The position numbers were made by a program, and so were the translations under genes. Source: Oscillospiraceae bacterium (GTDB taxonomy: Bacteria; Bacillota; Clostridia; Oscillospirales; CAG-272). From it: a stretch of DNA of 64,000 nucleotides. Under the pieces are notes generated by a model. The model was not told where the DNA came from and ran no database searches. It saw only the letters and a list, made by a program, of their open reading frames with translations. Positions 49,276-59,466 of this stretch are shown piece after piece. Numbering within the stretch: position 1 is the stretch's first letter; every line of letters starts with the position of its first letter. Location: assembly GCA_015065105.1 (NCBI GenBank), contig SVQZ01000002.1:1-64000 (forward strand), written 5' to 3'.

Positions 49276-50286
49276 ATGGCTATAACCGGTGTTAGTGACG
49301 AAACGAAAAAGAAGCAGGAGGAATATATGAATCCTACCGCAGCTGTAACAGATGCACAAAAAGCAGCGGAGGATTATAAAGCAAACAACGATCCCACAAA
49401 TTCCAAATATGGGGTGGTCGCAGAAGAGCTTCTTGATCAATATCTTAACCGTGATGATTTCAGCTATGACGTTAACGGCGACGCTCTCTATGCTCAATAT
49501 AAGAATCAGTACACAAAGAATGCGAATAAAGCAATGAAGGATACCGTGGCGCAGTCTGCAGCATATAGCGGCGGTTACTCGAATTCCTGGGGACAAACGG
49601 CGGGCCAGCAGATATACCAGGACTATATGACCGAGCTTGACAATAAGATTCCCGAACTTCGTCAGCAGGCGCAAAACGAATATCTTGCAGAGGGTGAAAT
49701 GCTGCTGGATAAATACGGTATTACGCAGGGTCATTATCAGGATCTTATGAATCAGTTTTATGCCGAGCGCGATTACCTCGATAACAAGGCAAACGAAGAA
49801 TATTCCAAATGGTTTGATGAGCGTAATTATTGGGACGGTGTTGCGGCGAACGAAAGTGCTGATTATTGGAATGTACAGAATTATAATAATTCTTCGCCTG
49901 CTTCATCCGGTGAAGGTTATTATGAAGAAAACGATTTTGAGCGTATGGTTCAAAACGGAAGTTATATAAATGATGATGGAAAAACCATATATACATATTA
50001 TCGCGGTGATAAAAAATATGAGTTTGAAGAAGGTAAAAACCCATATACCGGAACGATCAACCCTGATGCTAAAGACAAGGATGGAAAGTATGACTCTTCC
50101 AAAACTTTCAGCAACGGCTATCAGCCAAACAATATTGAAGGCAAAAAACTCTCAAAAACCGGATATGAAGGTACCGTTAATGGCGTTGTTCAAAATGTTT
50201 GGACTACCGGCGATGGACGTTATTGGATGTGGGACGGAAGTATAAACGATTATTTTGAAGTTAATGATCCGAAGACACAAGAGTAA
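49276..50286 (+). CDS. Internal virion-like protein
   Basis: 336 residues. An Ala/Asn/Tyr/Gln-rich helical protein (AMKDTVAQSAAYSGGYSNSWGQTAGQQIYQDY) with a tyrosine-rich C-terminal half. This pattern occurs next to large ejection-type proteins in clostridial podovirus-like prophages. Probably packaged in the capsid. Confidence 0.6.
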   Translation: MAITGVSDETKKKQEEYMNPTAAVTDAQKAAEDYKANNDPTNSKYGVVAEELLDQYLNRDDFSYDVNGDALYAQYKNQYTKNANKAMKDTVAQSAAYSGGYSNSWGQTAGQQIYQDYMTELDNKIPELRQQAQNEYLAEGEMLLDKYGITQGHYQDLMNQFYAERDYLDNKANEEYSKWFDERNYWDGVAANESADYWNVQNYNNSSPASSGEGYYEENDFERMVQNGSYINDDGKTIYTYYRGDKKYEFEEGKNPYTGTINPDAKDKDGKYDSSKTFSNGYQPNNIEGKKLSKTGYEGTVNGVVQNVWTTGDGRYWMWDGSINDYFEVNDPKTQE

Positions 50287-50295
50287 GGAGTAGTT

Positions 50296-53200
50296 ATGAG
50301 AAAGATTGAGAATCTTAACAAAGGAAGTAAAACACTCCCTAAAATTGAAAATCTTCGTAAAGATGAAATTGGTGCGTATAAAGTTCAAAAAGAATTTGAA
50401 GGCGATCTTGGCACAGTAAACGAGTATGTAAACTCGATTACTAACGGAAAATATATATCAAGTGATGATTTCGAAAGATACCGTACAGCAGCCCAGCGAT
50501 ATAAAAATAATTACAGAGATTATAAATACTTGAACTCCTCTAAAGAAGAAAGTGATCGATGGATAGATAACATAATAAGTTCATTTGACGCAAATGAAAA
50601 TTATTACTCTCAATTTGCTGACGAGAGCGATTATAACCGTTATACCAAGTATGGTAATATGACATCTGATGAACTTCTTGAGGAATACAAAAAAAGCCGT
50701 ACCGGCATCAGTGACGGAAGTGTATCAAGAGAAAATGCGCAGTGGTTGTATGAGCAATATAAGACCGTTAAAAATGAGGAAGATATTGAAATTCAAAAAT
50801 ACGGTACCAACGGTGAGTTGAGGGATTTGACAAGTTCAGATCTGCTTGATCAATTTTTAGAAGCCGACAAAAGCGGAGACGAAAAAACAGCCGATATATT
50901 ATACAACTCTATAGTCCTTCGGGTATCAAAACCCGAACTTGATACGTGGCTTTCCGAAAAAGAAAAAAGCGGTGAAGATGTTGATTCAGAATATATGCGC
51001 GGTATTTTTCTTGGCACTTCAAGAAACGATTTAAATAATGATTCAACATATATCGGTGATAATGAAACGAAGTTTGTGCTCACAGATGAAAATATAAGCT
51101 ACGAAGACGCGGATACGTTTTTGAATTCTGTGGTAGATAAACAGATAGCAAACGGAAATAACTATAGCGATGCAGAATATGACAGTAAGATGTCTTCAGC
51201 ATATCGAAGCAGAATATTATATGATTATGATATGCTTGAAAAAGAAGTTACAACTATTGACGAGTTTCTAAAAACCCCTTTGGAATACTCACCCGAAAAC
51301 GTTGAACTTCTCAAAAGGTATTATCTTCGTTATGCGCCCGAATACTATTACGATACATCCCGTTTTAGCGGACTTGTACATTCTAACCTAAGCGGGCACG
51401 GATCTATAGCTGATACTATTGATGATGGTCCTGATGCGTTTTATATTGCGTTGCAGGAATTCGAAAAAGCGGTAGAGGGGACTTTATCCCAGTATTACTT
51501 TTTGAAGAATGAAACTCAGGAAAGCAATATAGGACAAGATGTCAGAATGTCTGATGTTGTTACGGATTATGAATCCTATATGGACGAACATAACAGGATA
51601 AGCAAAGCTAAAGAAGCGGAGTATGCCGAGATATTTGAAAAATACGGTTACGATTTTACTTCATATCATGAATACAAGACGAGAAAAAGAAATGAAAAAA
51701 AGGCAGAAGATAGAACAAATAAAATAGAATCTGCCGTAGGTCAAGGAGGAATTAAAGGAATTTGGGCGGGCGCTTGGCGTACCGGAGCGAGTATAGCGAC
51801 TAATCTTTTAAGCGTTTCCTCTTTGTATGGGATAGCAAAAGAGTACGTTCATAACAGCGGTGAGGATGCGCTTGATTACGTTCCTATAGATTTTAATAGT
51901 AATTCTTTCTATATGATGAATTTTACTAATACAATTCGTGGTACGGTAACCAAGGAACTCGAAGAAGAAACAGATTGGACTTTGTTCGGGAAAAATGTTA
52001 CAAGTTTCCTATATCAAACGGGAACCTCGATAGGAGATTTTGTTGCAGCAGCAGCTTTAACTGGAGGTACGGAATGGAGCCTTTTGGTAATGGGTCTTAC
52101 GAGTGCTTCGAATACGGCGGTAGAAACACTTCAAAACGGTGGTACGATTGAGCAAGCTGTAGGTTATGGTATCGTATCGGGTTGTCTTGAAGCATTCTTT
52201 GAAAAATTCTCTTTGGGTAACTTAAAAGCTTTTGATGATATCGGAATAGATACAGCCAAAAAATGGCTTATTAATACATTCAAACAAGGCTTTGTTGAAG
52301 CTACTGAAGAGGGTGCAACAGCTGCAGCCGATTTCTTCGTTGATAATCTTATCAATGGGGAAAATTCTGAATATAACCGCGCGGTAGAAGCATATGTATC
52401 AGAAGGTTATAGCCTTGCTACCGCTCAGTCAATAGCGTTACAGGACAGTTTGGTTGACGGTGTATTTCAGATGTTAGGCGGTGGTATATCGGGTACCGTG
52501 ATGGGCGGTGCTGCTGGCGGTGCTCGTTATGTTTCGGAGCAAAAATATAATTCTTCTCTAATTACTGATGAAGAGCTACAAGACTATAATCCTGACACAC
52601 AAGAAGGCAGGGATAATATTCAGTCACTCGTAGATTCTGTAATCGATTGGAAGTCTTCCGGTTTTGCAGATGTTGGTTCTTCTACACTAAAACTCGCGGA
52701 TAGTATTAATTATAAGCTTGATAATGATGAGGATATATCACTTAAAGAAATAAGACGTTTGGCTACGGCCGTTGTCGGTGCAGCTCCGGCACAGAGCGAA
52801 AAAATGAATTACGATAAGCCTGATGACGAAGATATTTTTGATTCCTACGAGATTCGCAAAAATAACGGAAAAGTCGGCAACGATATGATACCTCAGATCG
52901 TTAATACAGCGCTTGATATGGAGGCAGAGGGAGTATTCAAGGAAGATTCCGAAATTGGTCAACGTGTTGTTGATTTATATTCCCGCTATGTTTCGGGCGG
53001 GGATATATCCCGTGCGGAGATCTCCAAGCTCTATGATGATCTCTATTCTCTACAGAATAACCGTGTTGATATCAGTGGAGACAATATCATAGGCATTGAA
53101 AGCTCGGACGGTGCCGGATCTATGGTGGTCCAGACGAGGGATGGTAACTATGAGCTGAGTGAGCTCAGGATCGAGGGCGAGGAAGGAGAGCTCTTTGCGG

Positions 53201-56200
53201 CAGCATCCGATTACAGCACTGAGGGTGCGAATGCCTTTATAGAAGGGTATGAGGTCGCAAAGGCGGATAATTCTTCTCTTACGGTTGCCGAATACAAGGC
53301 GGCCTTTGATCCCATTTATACACAGAGCTATGAGGGAGTTTCCACCGAGGAGGTGGTTGCGAACAATAGTGACAATATTGACGTGCTTGGTGATCAGGCT
53401 ACAGGACGTGTGCTGGATGCGGCGCAGAGGGATATGCGTGCGGCACAGTACCGCTCAGAGCAGAAGGAGAGTGCGGCGATTAACGGTAAGCATACTGTAA
53501 TGTATAACGGACGGGATGCGGAAATTGTAGGATATGCTTCACGCGGCAATGTGAAAATCAAAGTTGGTGATTCGATTGAAACTGTATCTATGGATCTTAT
53601 TGGTTCTCCTAACGGTGCTACATCATATATGATAGATACAGCCAAGCTCTACAGTTCACAAAAAGCCGAATCGTATATGAATAATTACGATGGTAAATAT
53701 GATCCGGAGATATATACAAGGGGCTTCAGATACTTTTATGATGCCGGTATAGAAGGCAGAAGCTTTGATGAATCTGTTTCAAATATGAAAAAGCTTTATG
53801 GTGATAAACTCGATTATGCTGCTATGAAACGTATTTATGAAAATGCTTCAGCCCATAAGAAAAAGGCAGATTCAAAAAGAGTTAAAAAGTCAGAATATCG
53901 CAGTAAAAAAGGTAATGTACATCTTCATGTGGATTTCTCGACTATGACAGAAAGGCAGAAGGCTTCTCTTAAGGCTATTGAGTTTATATCCGAAGTAACA
54001 GGTGTTGAATTTCATCTGTATGCTTCATATAAAAACAAACAGGGAGAGACGGTATTTAAGGATTTTGACGGTAAGGTTAAAAAAGCGCCCAACGGCTGGT
54101 ATGTAGATTCAACGGTATATCTTGATATAAATGCCGGTAATTCAAACGAGGGGGTTATGCTCTATACCGTAGCTCATGAGCTTACGCATTTCATAAGAGA
54201 GTGGTCTCCCGGTAAATTTGATGTACTTGCAGATTTTCTTGTTGATAAGTATGCTGAAAAGGGTGTAAGCATTAAATCTCTTGTACAGGCACAGATAGAA
54301 AAAGCCGAAGCAAATGACAGAAAGTTGAGCTATGACAAAGCTTTCGAAGAGGTTGTTGCTGATTCTATGGAGACCATGCTTGCGGACGGTGATATATTGG
54401 AGAATCTTTCCGAGCTTGCATCGAACGATCTAACTCTTTTCAAAAAAATAAAAAGCTACTTTAAGCAGCTTTTGGAAAAGATAAGAAAATTGTATGCGGG
54501 CATGAATCCTAATTCCCGTGAGGGACAAATTGTGTCTGAAATGAATGACAGCATCGGAAAGCTTCATGCACTCTTTGAGACGGCACTTGTAGATGCAAGT
54601 GAACACCTTAATAATTCAACAGAAAATAGTGTATATAAAATCACAGATTCGTATCAAGAATATTCAAATCGTGGTTATGGTGGGTTGCGTGGTGTACTTG
54701 CTAAAAAAGGATTAGATGATTTAAGCGTAAAACTCGGAAATTATTTTCCATTATCCGCGTTATTTGATAGTACTATTCGAAATGATAATACCCCGTTATC
54801 TTTAGAAACTGTAACTAAAAATAGAGTCCAGCGAAAAGTTAATAACGGAAGATTTGAAAGCTTTTTCAAAACAGGAAAAGATGCATTTAAAACTGCTTAT
54901 GGAGATACAAAAACAGATGTTAAAATCGAACAACTTGGTATTACTGCTACTCTATATCAAGATATAGTAAGTGAAAGTTTGAGTAAAGAAATGGGCACAG
55001 GACGAGAACAATCTATTATAGATGTTGTTCCTTCACTGAGAGAAATAATTTCGAATAGTGTGTTGATGTCTGTTGAGAAAGTACAGCACACTGATAACAA
55101 ACATACTTCGCTATATGGTTATAGATTATATAATTTTTATAAATATAACGATGGTCATAGAACGAGTATAAATTGTCTTGTAAGTACGGTTATACAAAAT
55201 CTTGATGGAACAGAAGGTCATGTTTTTAAAAATATAGAAAATGTCACCATCGAACAGGGCCTGCCCGGTAATAATACCGATATGTCCCCGACGTCCAATG
55301 GCGACACCTATACTATAGCACAGCTTTATAAATTTGTCAAGAGTCTTGATCGAGATAATGGGGGGATAAAGTATAATTCAAAAAACAAAGAAAAGTATTT
55401 GTTTAATTATACTGAAAGAAATGATAAGGTTCCATATTCCTTCCGTTCCGGTAGAGCGACAAGCCGTGAAATGCTTGTATCGGCACTTGAAAACTTTGTA
55501 CAGAGCCAAGAAGAATTTGAAATTCTTGATGAATACAGAAGAAAGATAATTGAATTGGATAAGGCTGAGGTAAAGCTTGCTAAGCTTCGTAACGAGATAA
55601 ATGAAATGCAGTATGCCAAGGGTAAACGAAGCGAGGCTTTCACGAAAAAGTTGGATGAGCTTCGAAAAAAAGCAAGGAATCTTGCTGACAGTATATCCAA
55701 GCAAGATGAACAGCTTTTAAGATTGGAGAGCACACAGGCCTTAAGAAATCTTTTGAACCGTGAACGTATAAGAGCGGCTACCTCCCAAAAGGAAACGGAT
55801 AAAAGATTGATGAAGGATTATCGTGAGGGACGAAAAAAAACAGCCTTGAAGCAGGATATACTTAAGCAAATCTCGGATATAGACCGTGTTCTTAACCGTG
55901 GCACCAAGGAACGAAATGTAAAGCCTGATCTTGAGAAAAGTGTGGGCTCGGCATTGAAGCTCGGAAAACTTCTCTTTGATGAGTATCTTCGCAATTCTGA
56001 TATTGTTCTTAACGGAGTTAAATCCGTTACTGCAAAGGAAGCTGAGCTCCTTTCCGAGTATAAAGAGCTGCTTGAACAGAGAGAGTATGCAAAGGAATAC
56101 AGAAAGGAAGAGGTAAAGTCTATAGAACGAAATGCGGATTTGAGCTATTCGGAAAAGCAAAAGAAGATCGATGAGCTTGACTCGAGTATTAAGGAAAAAC

Positions 56201-59200
56201 GCAGACAGATCGACCTTAAGATCAAGGAGCTTGATGGTAAGCTCGCTGAGGTATTTGAACGTGAAAGAAACAGCTTGGAAAACACAAATGTTTCTGCCGC
56301 TATAGACGAGCTGTCTTCTGCTTATAAAAAATTGATCGATTCAGAGGATGAATATATAAAGCAAGCCTATTCGGAAGTTGTAAGTAATTTGATAGACGAT
56401 CTTAAGCAAAGCCTTGGAAATGTAAAACGAGGCGAACTGACCTTATATCAACTTGAAAAGGTTAAAAAGGTGTTCAGCGCCGTGAAGCATACTATCAGCA
56501 CCGCAAATAAGATATTCAGGCAGGGCAAAACAGAAGAATTACAGACGGTGGTTGATAGGGTACAGAGTGAAATCTTGAAAAATGAAAAACAAAGAGCGGA
56601 TCCTACAGTTGCCGGAGCGGCGATAAGTGATGCTTATAATGATTTCAAGGTTAATGAAATGAAACCGGTATATTTCTTTGAATATCTCGGTTCTCAAAAA
56701 TATCTTGAACTATACAAGGATGCTGCACATGCTGACGGTGTATGGGCTAAGGATCTTGACGAGGTGAAGACATTTATTCAAGAAACAAGGAAAAAGTACC
56801 ACTATACTTCTTGGGATTGGAAAAGAGCTCGGACGTTTACCTTGGAGGACGGACGAAAATTTACAGCAACACTCGGTGAAATATTAAGCATATATGCTTA
56901 TTCAAGAAGAACGCAAGCTATAGATCACATGGCAATCGGCGGTGTCCAACATGGTAAGGGTACAAAATACAAGCCTGGTAAAAAACGTTTTGAACGATTC
57001 AGAACACACTTGGAGGGAGAGAAACCTTATAATTTAGGTTTTAGTGTTATTAACGAAATTATAAATTCACTTAATAAAGAACAAAGGGCGTATGTTGAGT
57101 CTGTTCAAAAGTACATGTCTGACTTCGGTAAAAAAGGTAATGAAATTTCAAGAGAACTATATGGAATCGATCTTTTTACCGAGAAATACTATATGCCGAT
57201 ACAATCGGTTAAAGAATACCTTGATAATGTAAGACAAACATTACAAAAGACACCTACTACGGTTTCCCTTAAAAATATGGGAGCCGCAAAGCCTACTACC
57301 CCGAATGCAAATAATCCTATGATATTAAGAGCATTTGATGATGTATGTGTCGAGCACCTTAACAGCATGGCTACATATCATGCGTATGTCTTACCGATAG
57401 AAAACTTGCAGAGGGTTTATAACAATGTGTCAAAAGAAGGAGGGTATAGTTCTACAAGGGAGATTATAGAACGTGTACTGGGTAGCTCTGCGGATACATA
57501 TTTGCAGAATTATATAACTGATCTAAACGGAGGTCCACAAGCTAAGGGCATCATAAGTCCCCTTATGAGTTTATTTTCAAAAAGCATGAAAGTAGCGGTT
57601 GCGAATAGCTTATCTGTAGCTATTCAGCAGCCTACGGCAATAATACGTGCTATGGATATGATAAATCCTTTGCACTTCAGACCTATTTACGATCACGACA
57701 ATCATTTTAATATATCTAAAACTTATGCAGAAATGAGAAAATATGCACCTATTACCATAGTTAAGGAAATAGGCGGTCATGAAATAGGATATTCAAAAAG
57801 TGCTTATGATTATGTTGGTACCAACGAATATGGCAGGGCCGGTGTGAGAGGATTCTTTACGGATGCACAATACAGGAAAACAAAGCTTGATAATGCATCG
57901 ATGAAGTTTCCTGAGCTTATGGATAAGTTCGGTTGGTGTGCGATATGGGCTGCAGTTAAAAATGAAATCCGTGCATCTGAAAAATATGCAGAGGGTTCCA
58001 AAGAGTTTTTTGAAGCTTGTGATATAAGGTTTACCGATGTAATAATGTATACACAGGTTTACGATTCTGTTAATTCCCGAAGCGGTTATATGAGGTCTAA
58101 GAGTGACCTTGTGAAATTCTCGACCTCCTTCAAAGGCGAACCGACCACAACTGTTAACATGGCATATAATGCTATATTAAAAGTAGCGCGTACTGAGGGA
58201 AGGAGCGAAAAAGCAAAGGCTACGGCGAAAGCATTTAAAACTGTTGGTATAGTAACTCTCAGCGTTCTCGCTGGTGCTGCGGCGTATTCTATAGTTGCGG
58301 CGCTAAGAGACGATGACGATGATGAGACGTATGCTAAAAAATACGGACAAGCCTTAAAATCAAGGTTACTATCAGATATGAATCCTTTGAATATGCTTCC
58401 GTTTACAAGTGACGTGATGTCGTTAATAGACGGTTGGGATGTTGAACGTCCGGATATGACGTTGCTTTCTGAATTTATCGGTGATATTCGAAAATTTTCC
58501 AAAGCTGTAGCAGAGGGTGATTTGGACGAATTGACTATCGATGATTATGCTGACTATATAGGAGACCTTTCTAACATTTTAGGATTAGGTCTGAAAAACT
58601 TCTATAGGGATGCCAAAGCATTAACTTATAACGTTTATAAACGACTTACCGATGAAGAGAAGTACGATTCTTTTGGAGATTTCTTTGATGAAATCGCAGA
58701 GGGATTTTCTAAGGGAACAGATGAAATGAGCGAAAAAGATATTGTCCTTGGCTCATATTTACTTTATAAAGAAGGAGATCGCGGAGCGATGCATGAAACA
58801 CTTGACGACCTCCGAGAGATAATAAGAAAGGATGTGTTGGAGAAATACCCGAACATATCTAAAAAAGGCCTTGAAGCTGAAATTGAATCTATACTTGCAT
58901 CGAAAATCAAGAGCTCGTTAAGAGAGGATTTTCTTGACGCCTATGAAGAGGGGGATCTTAAAGAAGCTAAAAGAATCCAAAATTATCTCGATGCTACCGA
59001 ATTATACGATGATACACAGACGATCGTTGATGATTGGATAGACGGTAAGGAAGAAAACGAAAACGAGGACTGGTATCAGACAAAGGACGGCAAATTCTAT
59101 ATGGTGGAAGAAGCATATACCGAAGGAGATCAGGACAAGATGACCGAAATTGTTGACGGTCTTATTGAGGAAAAAGCGGACACACAGCTTGAAGAATATC

Positions 59201-59430
59201 CCAACAAGCCTATGGGTCAGGTGGAAAAGGAGGCTCGTAGCAGTGTAAGGAGTTCGTTCACGAGCAGATACAAGAAACCATATCTTAAGGCCTATGAGGA
59301 TGGTGACGGAGCTGAGACGAAGAGAATTCTTGCTCTTCTTGAAATGACCGGTCTTTATGACGATGTTGAAGCGAAGGCTCAAGACTGGATAGAAGCATAC
59401 GAAGAAAAGAAACTCCTTAATGGAGAATAA
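50296..59430 (+). CDS. 3044-residue polyvalent virion protein with zinc-protease motif
   Basis: One uninterrupted frame. Residues 1 to about 480 are helical and tyrosine-rich. Residues about 480 to 740 hold hydrophobic, Gly/Ala-rich segments (FVAAAALTGGTEWSLLVMGL) suited to membrane insertion. Around residue 1294, AHELTHFIREW is an HExxH zincin motif with FEEVVADSMETM as likely third ligand. Residues about 1450 to 1700 are AT-rich in DNA and look like an inserted effector domain. A coiled coil (1720-2100), a large conserved-looking region and a transmembrane helix follow near 2655 (VGIVTLSVLAGAAAYSIVAAL). Two 92-residue repeats close the protein. It resembles large polyvalent proteins that are ejected with phage DNA; this role is inference. 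Confidence 0.8.
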   Translation: MRKIENLNKGSKTLPKIENLRKDEIGAYKVQKEFEGDLGTVNEYVNSITNGKYISSDDFERYRTAAQRYKNNYRDYKYLNSSKEESDRWIDNIISSFDANENYYSQFADESDYNRYTKYGNMTSDELLEEYKKSRTGISDGSVSRENAQWLYEQYKTVKNEEDIEIQKYGTNGELRDLTSSDLLDQFLEADKSGDEKTADILYNSIVLRVSKPELDTWLSEKEKSGEDVDSEYMRGIFLGTSRNDLNNDSTYIGDNETKFVLTDENISYEDADTFLNSVVDKQIANGNNYSDAEYDSKMSSAYRSRILYDYDMLEKEVTTIDEFLKTPLEYSPENVELLKRYYLRYAPEYYYDTSRFSGLVHSNLSGHGSIADTIDDGPDAFYIALQEFEKAVEGTLSQYYFLKNETQESNIGQDVRMSDVVTDYESYMDEHNRISKAKEAEYAEIFEKYGYDFTSYHEYKTRKRNEKKAEDRTNKIESAVGQGGIKGIWAGAWRTGASIATNLLSVSSLYGIAKEYVHNSGEDALDYVPIDFNSNSFYMMNFTNTIRGTVTKELEEETDWTLFGKNVTSFLYQTGTSIGDFVAAAALTGGTEWSLLVMGLTSASNTAVETLQNGGTIEQAVGYGIVSGCLEAFFEKFSLGNLKAFDDIGIDTAKKWLINTFKQGFVEATEEGATAAADFFVDNLINGENSEYNRAVEAYVSEGYSLATAQSIALQDSLVDGVFQMLGGGISGTVMGGAAGGARYVSEQKYNSSLITDEELQDYNPDTQEGRDNIQSLVDSVIDWKSSGFADVGSSTLKLADSINYKLDNDEDISLKEIRRLATAVVGAAPAQSEKMNYDKPDDEDIFDSYEIRKNNGKVGNDMIPQIVNTALDMEAEGVFKEDSEIGQRVVDLYSRYVSGGDISRAEISKLYDDLYSLQNNRVDISGDNIIGIESSDGAGSMVVQTRDGNYELSELRIEGEEGELFAAASDYSTEGANAFIEGYEVAKADNSSLTVAEYKAAFDPIYTQSYEGVSTEEVVANNSDNIDVLGDQATGRVLDAAQRDMRAAQYRSEQKESAAINGKHTVMYNGRDAEIVGYASRGNVKIKVGDSIETVSMDLIGSPNGATSYMIDTAKLYSSQKAESYMNNYDGKYDPEIYTRGFRYFYDAGIEGRSFDESVSNMKKLYGDKLDYAAMKRIYENASAHKKKADSKRVKKSEYRSKKGNVHLHVDFSTMTERQKASLKAIEFISEVTGVEFHLYASYKNKQGETVFKDFDGKVKKAPNGWYVDSTVYLDINAGNSNEGVMLYTVAHELTHFIREWSPGKFDVLADFLVDKYAEKGVSIKSLVQAQIEKAEANDRKLSYDKAFEEVVADSMETMLADGDILENLSELASNDLTLFKKIKSYFKQLLEKIRKLYAGMNPNSREGQIVSEMNDSIGKLHALFETALVDASEHLNNSTENSVYKITDSYQEYSNRGYGGLRGVLAKKGLDDLSVKLGNYFPLSALFDSTIRNDNTPLSLETVTKNRVQRKVNNGRFESFFKTGKDAFKTAYGDTKTDVKIEQLGITATLYQDIVSESLSKEMGTGREQSIIDVVPSLREIISNSVLMSVEKVQHTDNKHTSLYGYRLYNFYKYNDGHRTSINCLVSTVIQNLDGTEGHVFKNIENVTIEQGLPGNNTDMSPTSNGDTYTIAQLYKFVKSLDRDNGGIKYNSKNKEKYLFNYTERNDKVPYSFRSGRATSREMLVSALENFVQSQEEFEILDEYRRKIIELDKAEVKLAKLRNEINEMQYAKGKRSEAFTKKLDELRKKARNLADSISKQDEQLLRLESTQALRNLLNRERIRAATSQKETDKRLMKDYREGRKKTALKQDILKQISDIDRVLNRGTKERNVKPDLEKSVGSALKLGKLLFDEYLRNSDIVLNGVKSVTAKEAELLSEYKELLEQREYAKEYRKEEVKSIERNADLSYSEKQKKIDELDSSIKEKRRQIDLKIKELDGKLAEVFERERNSLENTNVSAAIDELSSAYKKLIDSEDEYIKQAYSEVVSNLIDDLKQSLGNVKRGELTLYQLEKVKKVFSAVKHTISTANKIFRQGKTEELQTVVDRVQSEILKNEKQRADPTVAGAAISDAYNDFKVNEMKPVYFFEYLGSQKYLELYKDAAHADGVWAKDLDEVKTFIQETRKKYHYTSWDWKRARTFTLEDGRKFTATLGEILSIYAYSRRTQAIDHMAIGGVQHGKGTKYKPGKKRFERFRTHLEGEKPYNLGFSVINEIINSLNKEQRAYVESVQKYMSDFGKKGNEISRELYGIDLFTEKYYMPIQSVKEYLDNVRQTLQKTPTTVSLKNMGAAKPTTPNANNPMILRAFDDVCVEHLNSMATYHAYVLPIENLQRVYNNVSKEGGYSSTREIIERVLGSSADTYLQNYITDLNGGPQAKGIISPLMSLFSKSMKVAVANSLSVAIQQPTAIIRAMDMINPLHFRPIYDHDNHFNISKTYAEMRKYAPITIVKEIGGHEIGYSKSAYDYVGTNEYGRAGVRGFFTDAQYRKTKLDNASMKFPELMDKFGWCAIWAAVKNEIRASEKYAEGSKEFFEACDIRFTDVIMYTQVYDSVNSRSGYMRSKSDLVKFSTSFKGEPTTTVNMAYNAILKVARTEGRSEKAKATAKAFKTVGIVTLSVLAGAAAYSIVAALRDDDDDETYAKKYGQALKSRLLSDMNPLNMLPFTSDVMSLIDGWDVERPDMTLLSEFIGDIRKFSKAVAEGDLDELTIDDYADYIGDLSNILGLGLKNFYRDAKALTYNVYKRLTDEEKYDSFGDFFDEIAEGFSKGTDEMSEKDIVLGSYLLYKEGDRGAMHETLDDLREIIRKDVLEKYPNISKKGLEAEIESILASKIKSSLREDFLDAYEEGDLKEAKRIQNYLDATELYDDTQTIVDDWIDGKEENENEDWYQTKDGKFYMVEEAYTEGDQDKMTEIVDGLIEEKADTQLEEYPNKPMGQVEKEARSSVRSSFTSRYKKPYLKAYEDGDGAETKRILALLEMTGLYDDVEAKAQDWIEAYEEKKLLNGE

Positions 59431-59466
59431 GACAGGGGGTGGCAACACCTCCGGAAAGGAAAGGAT

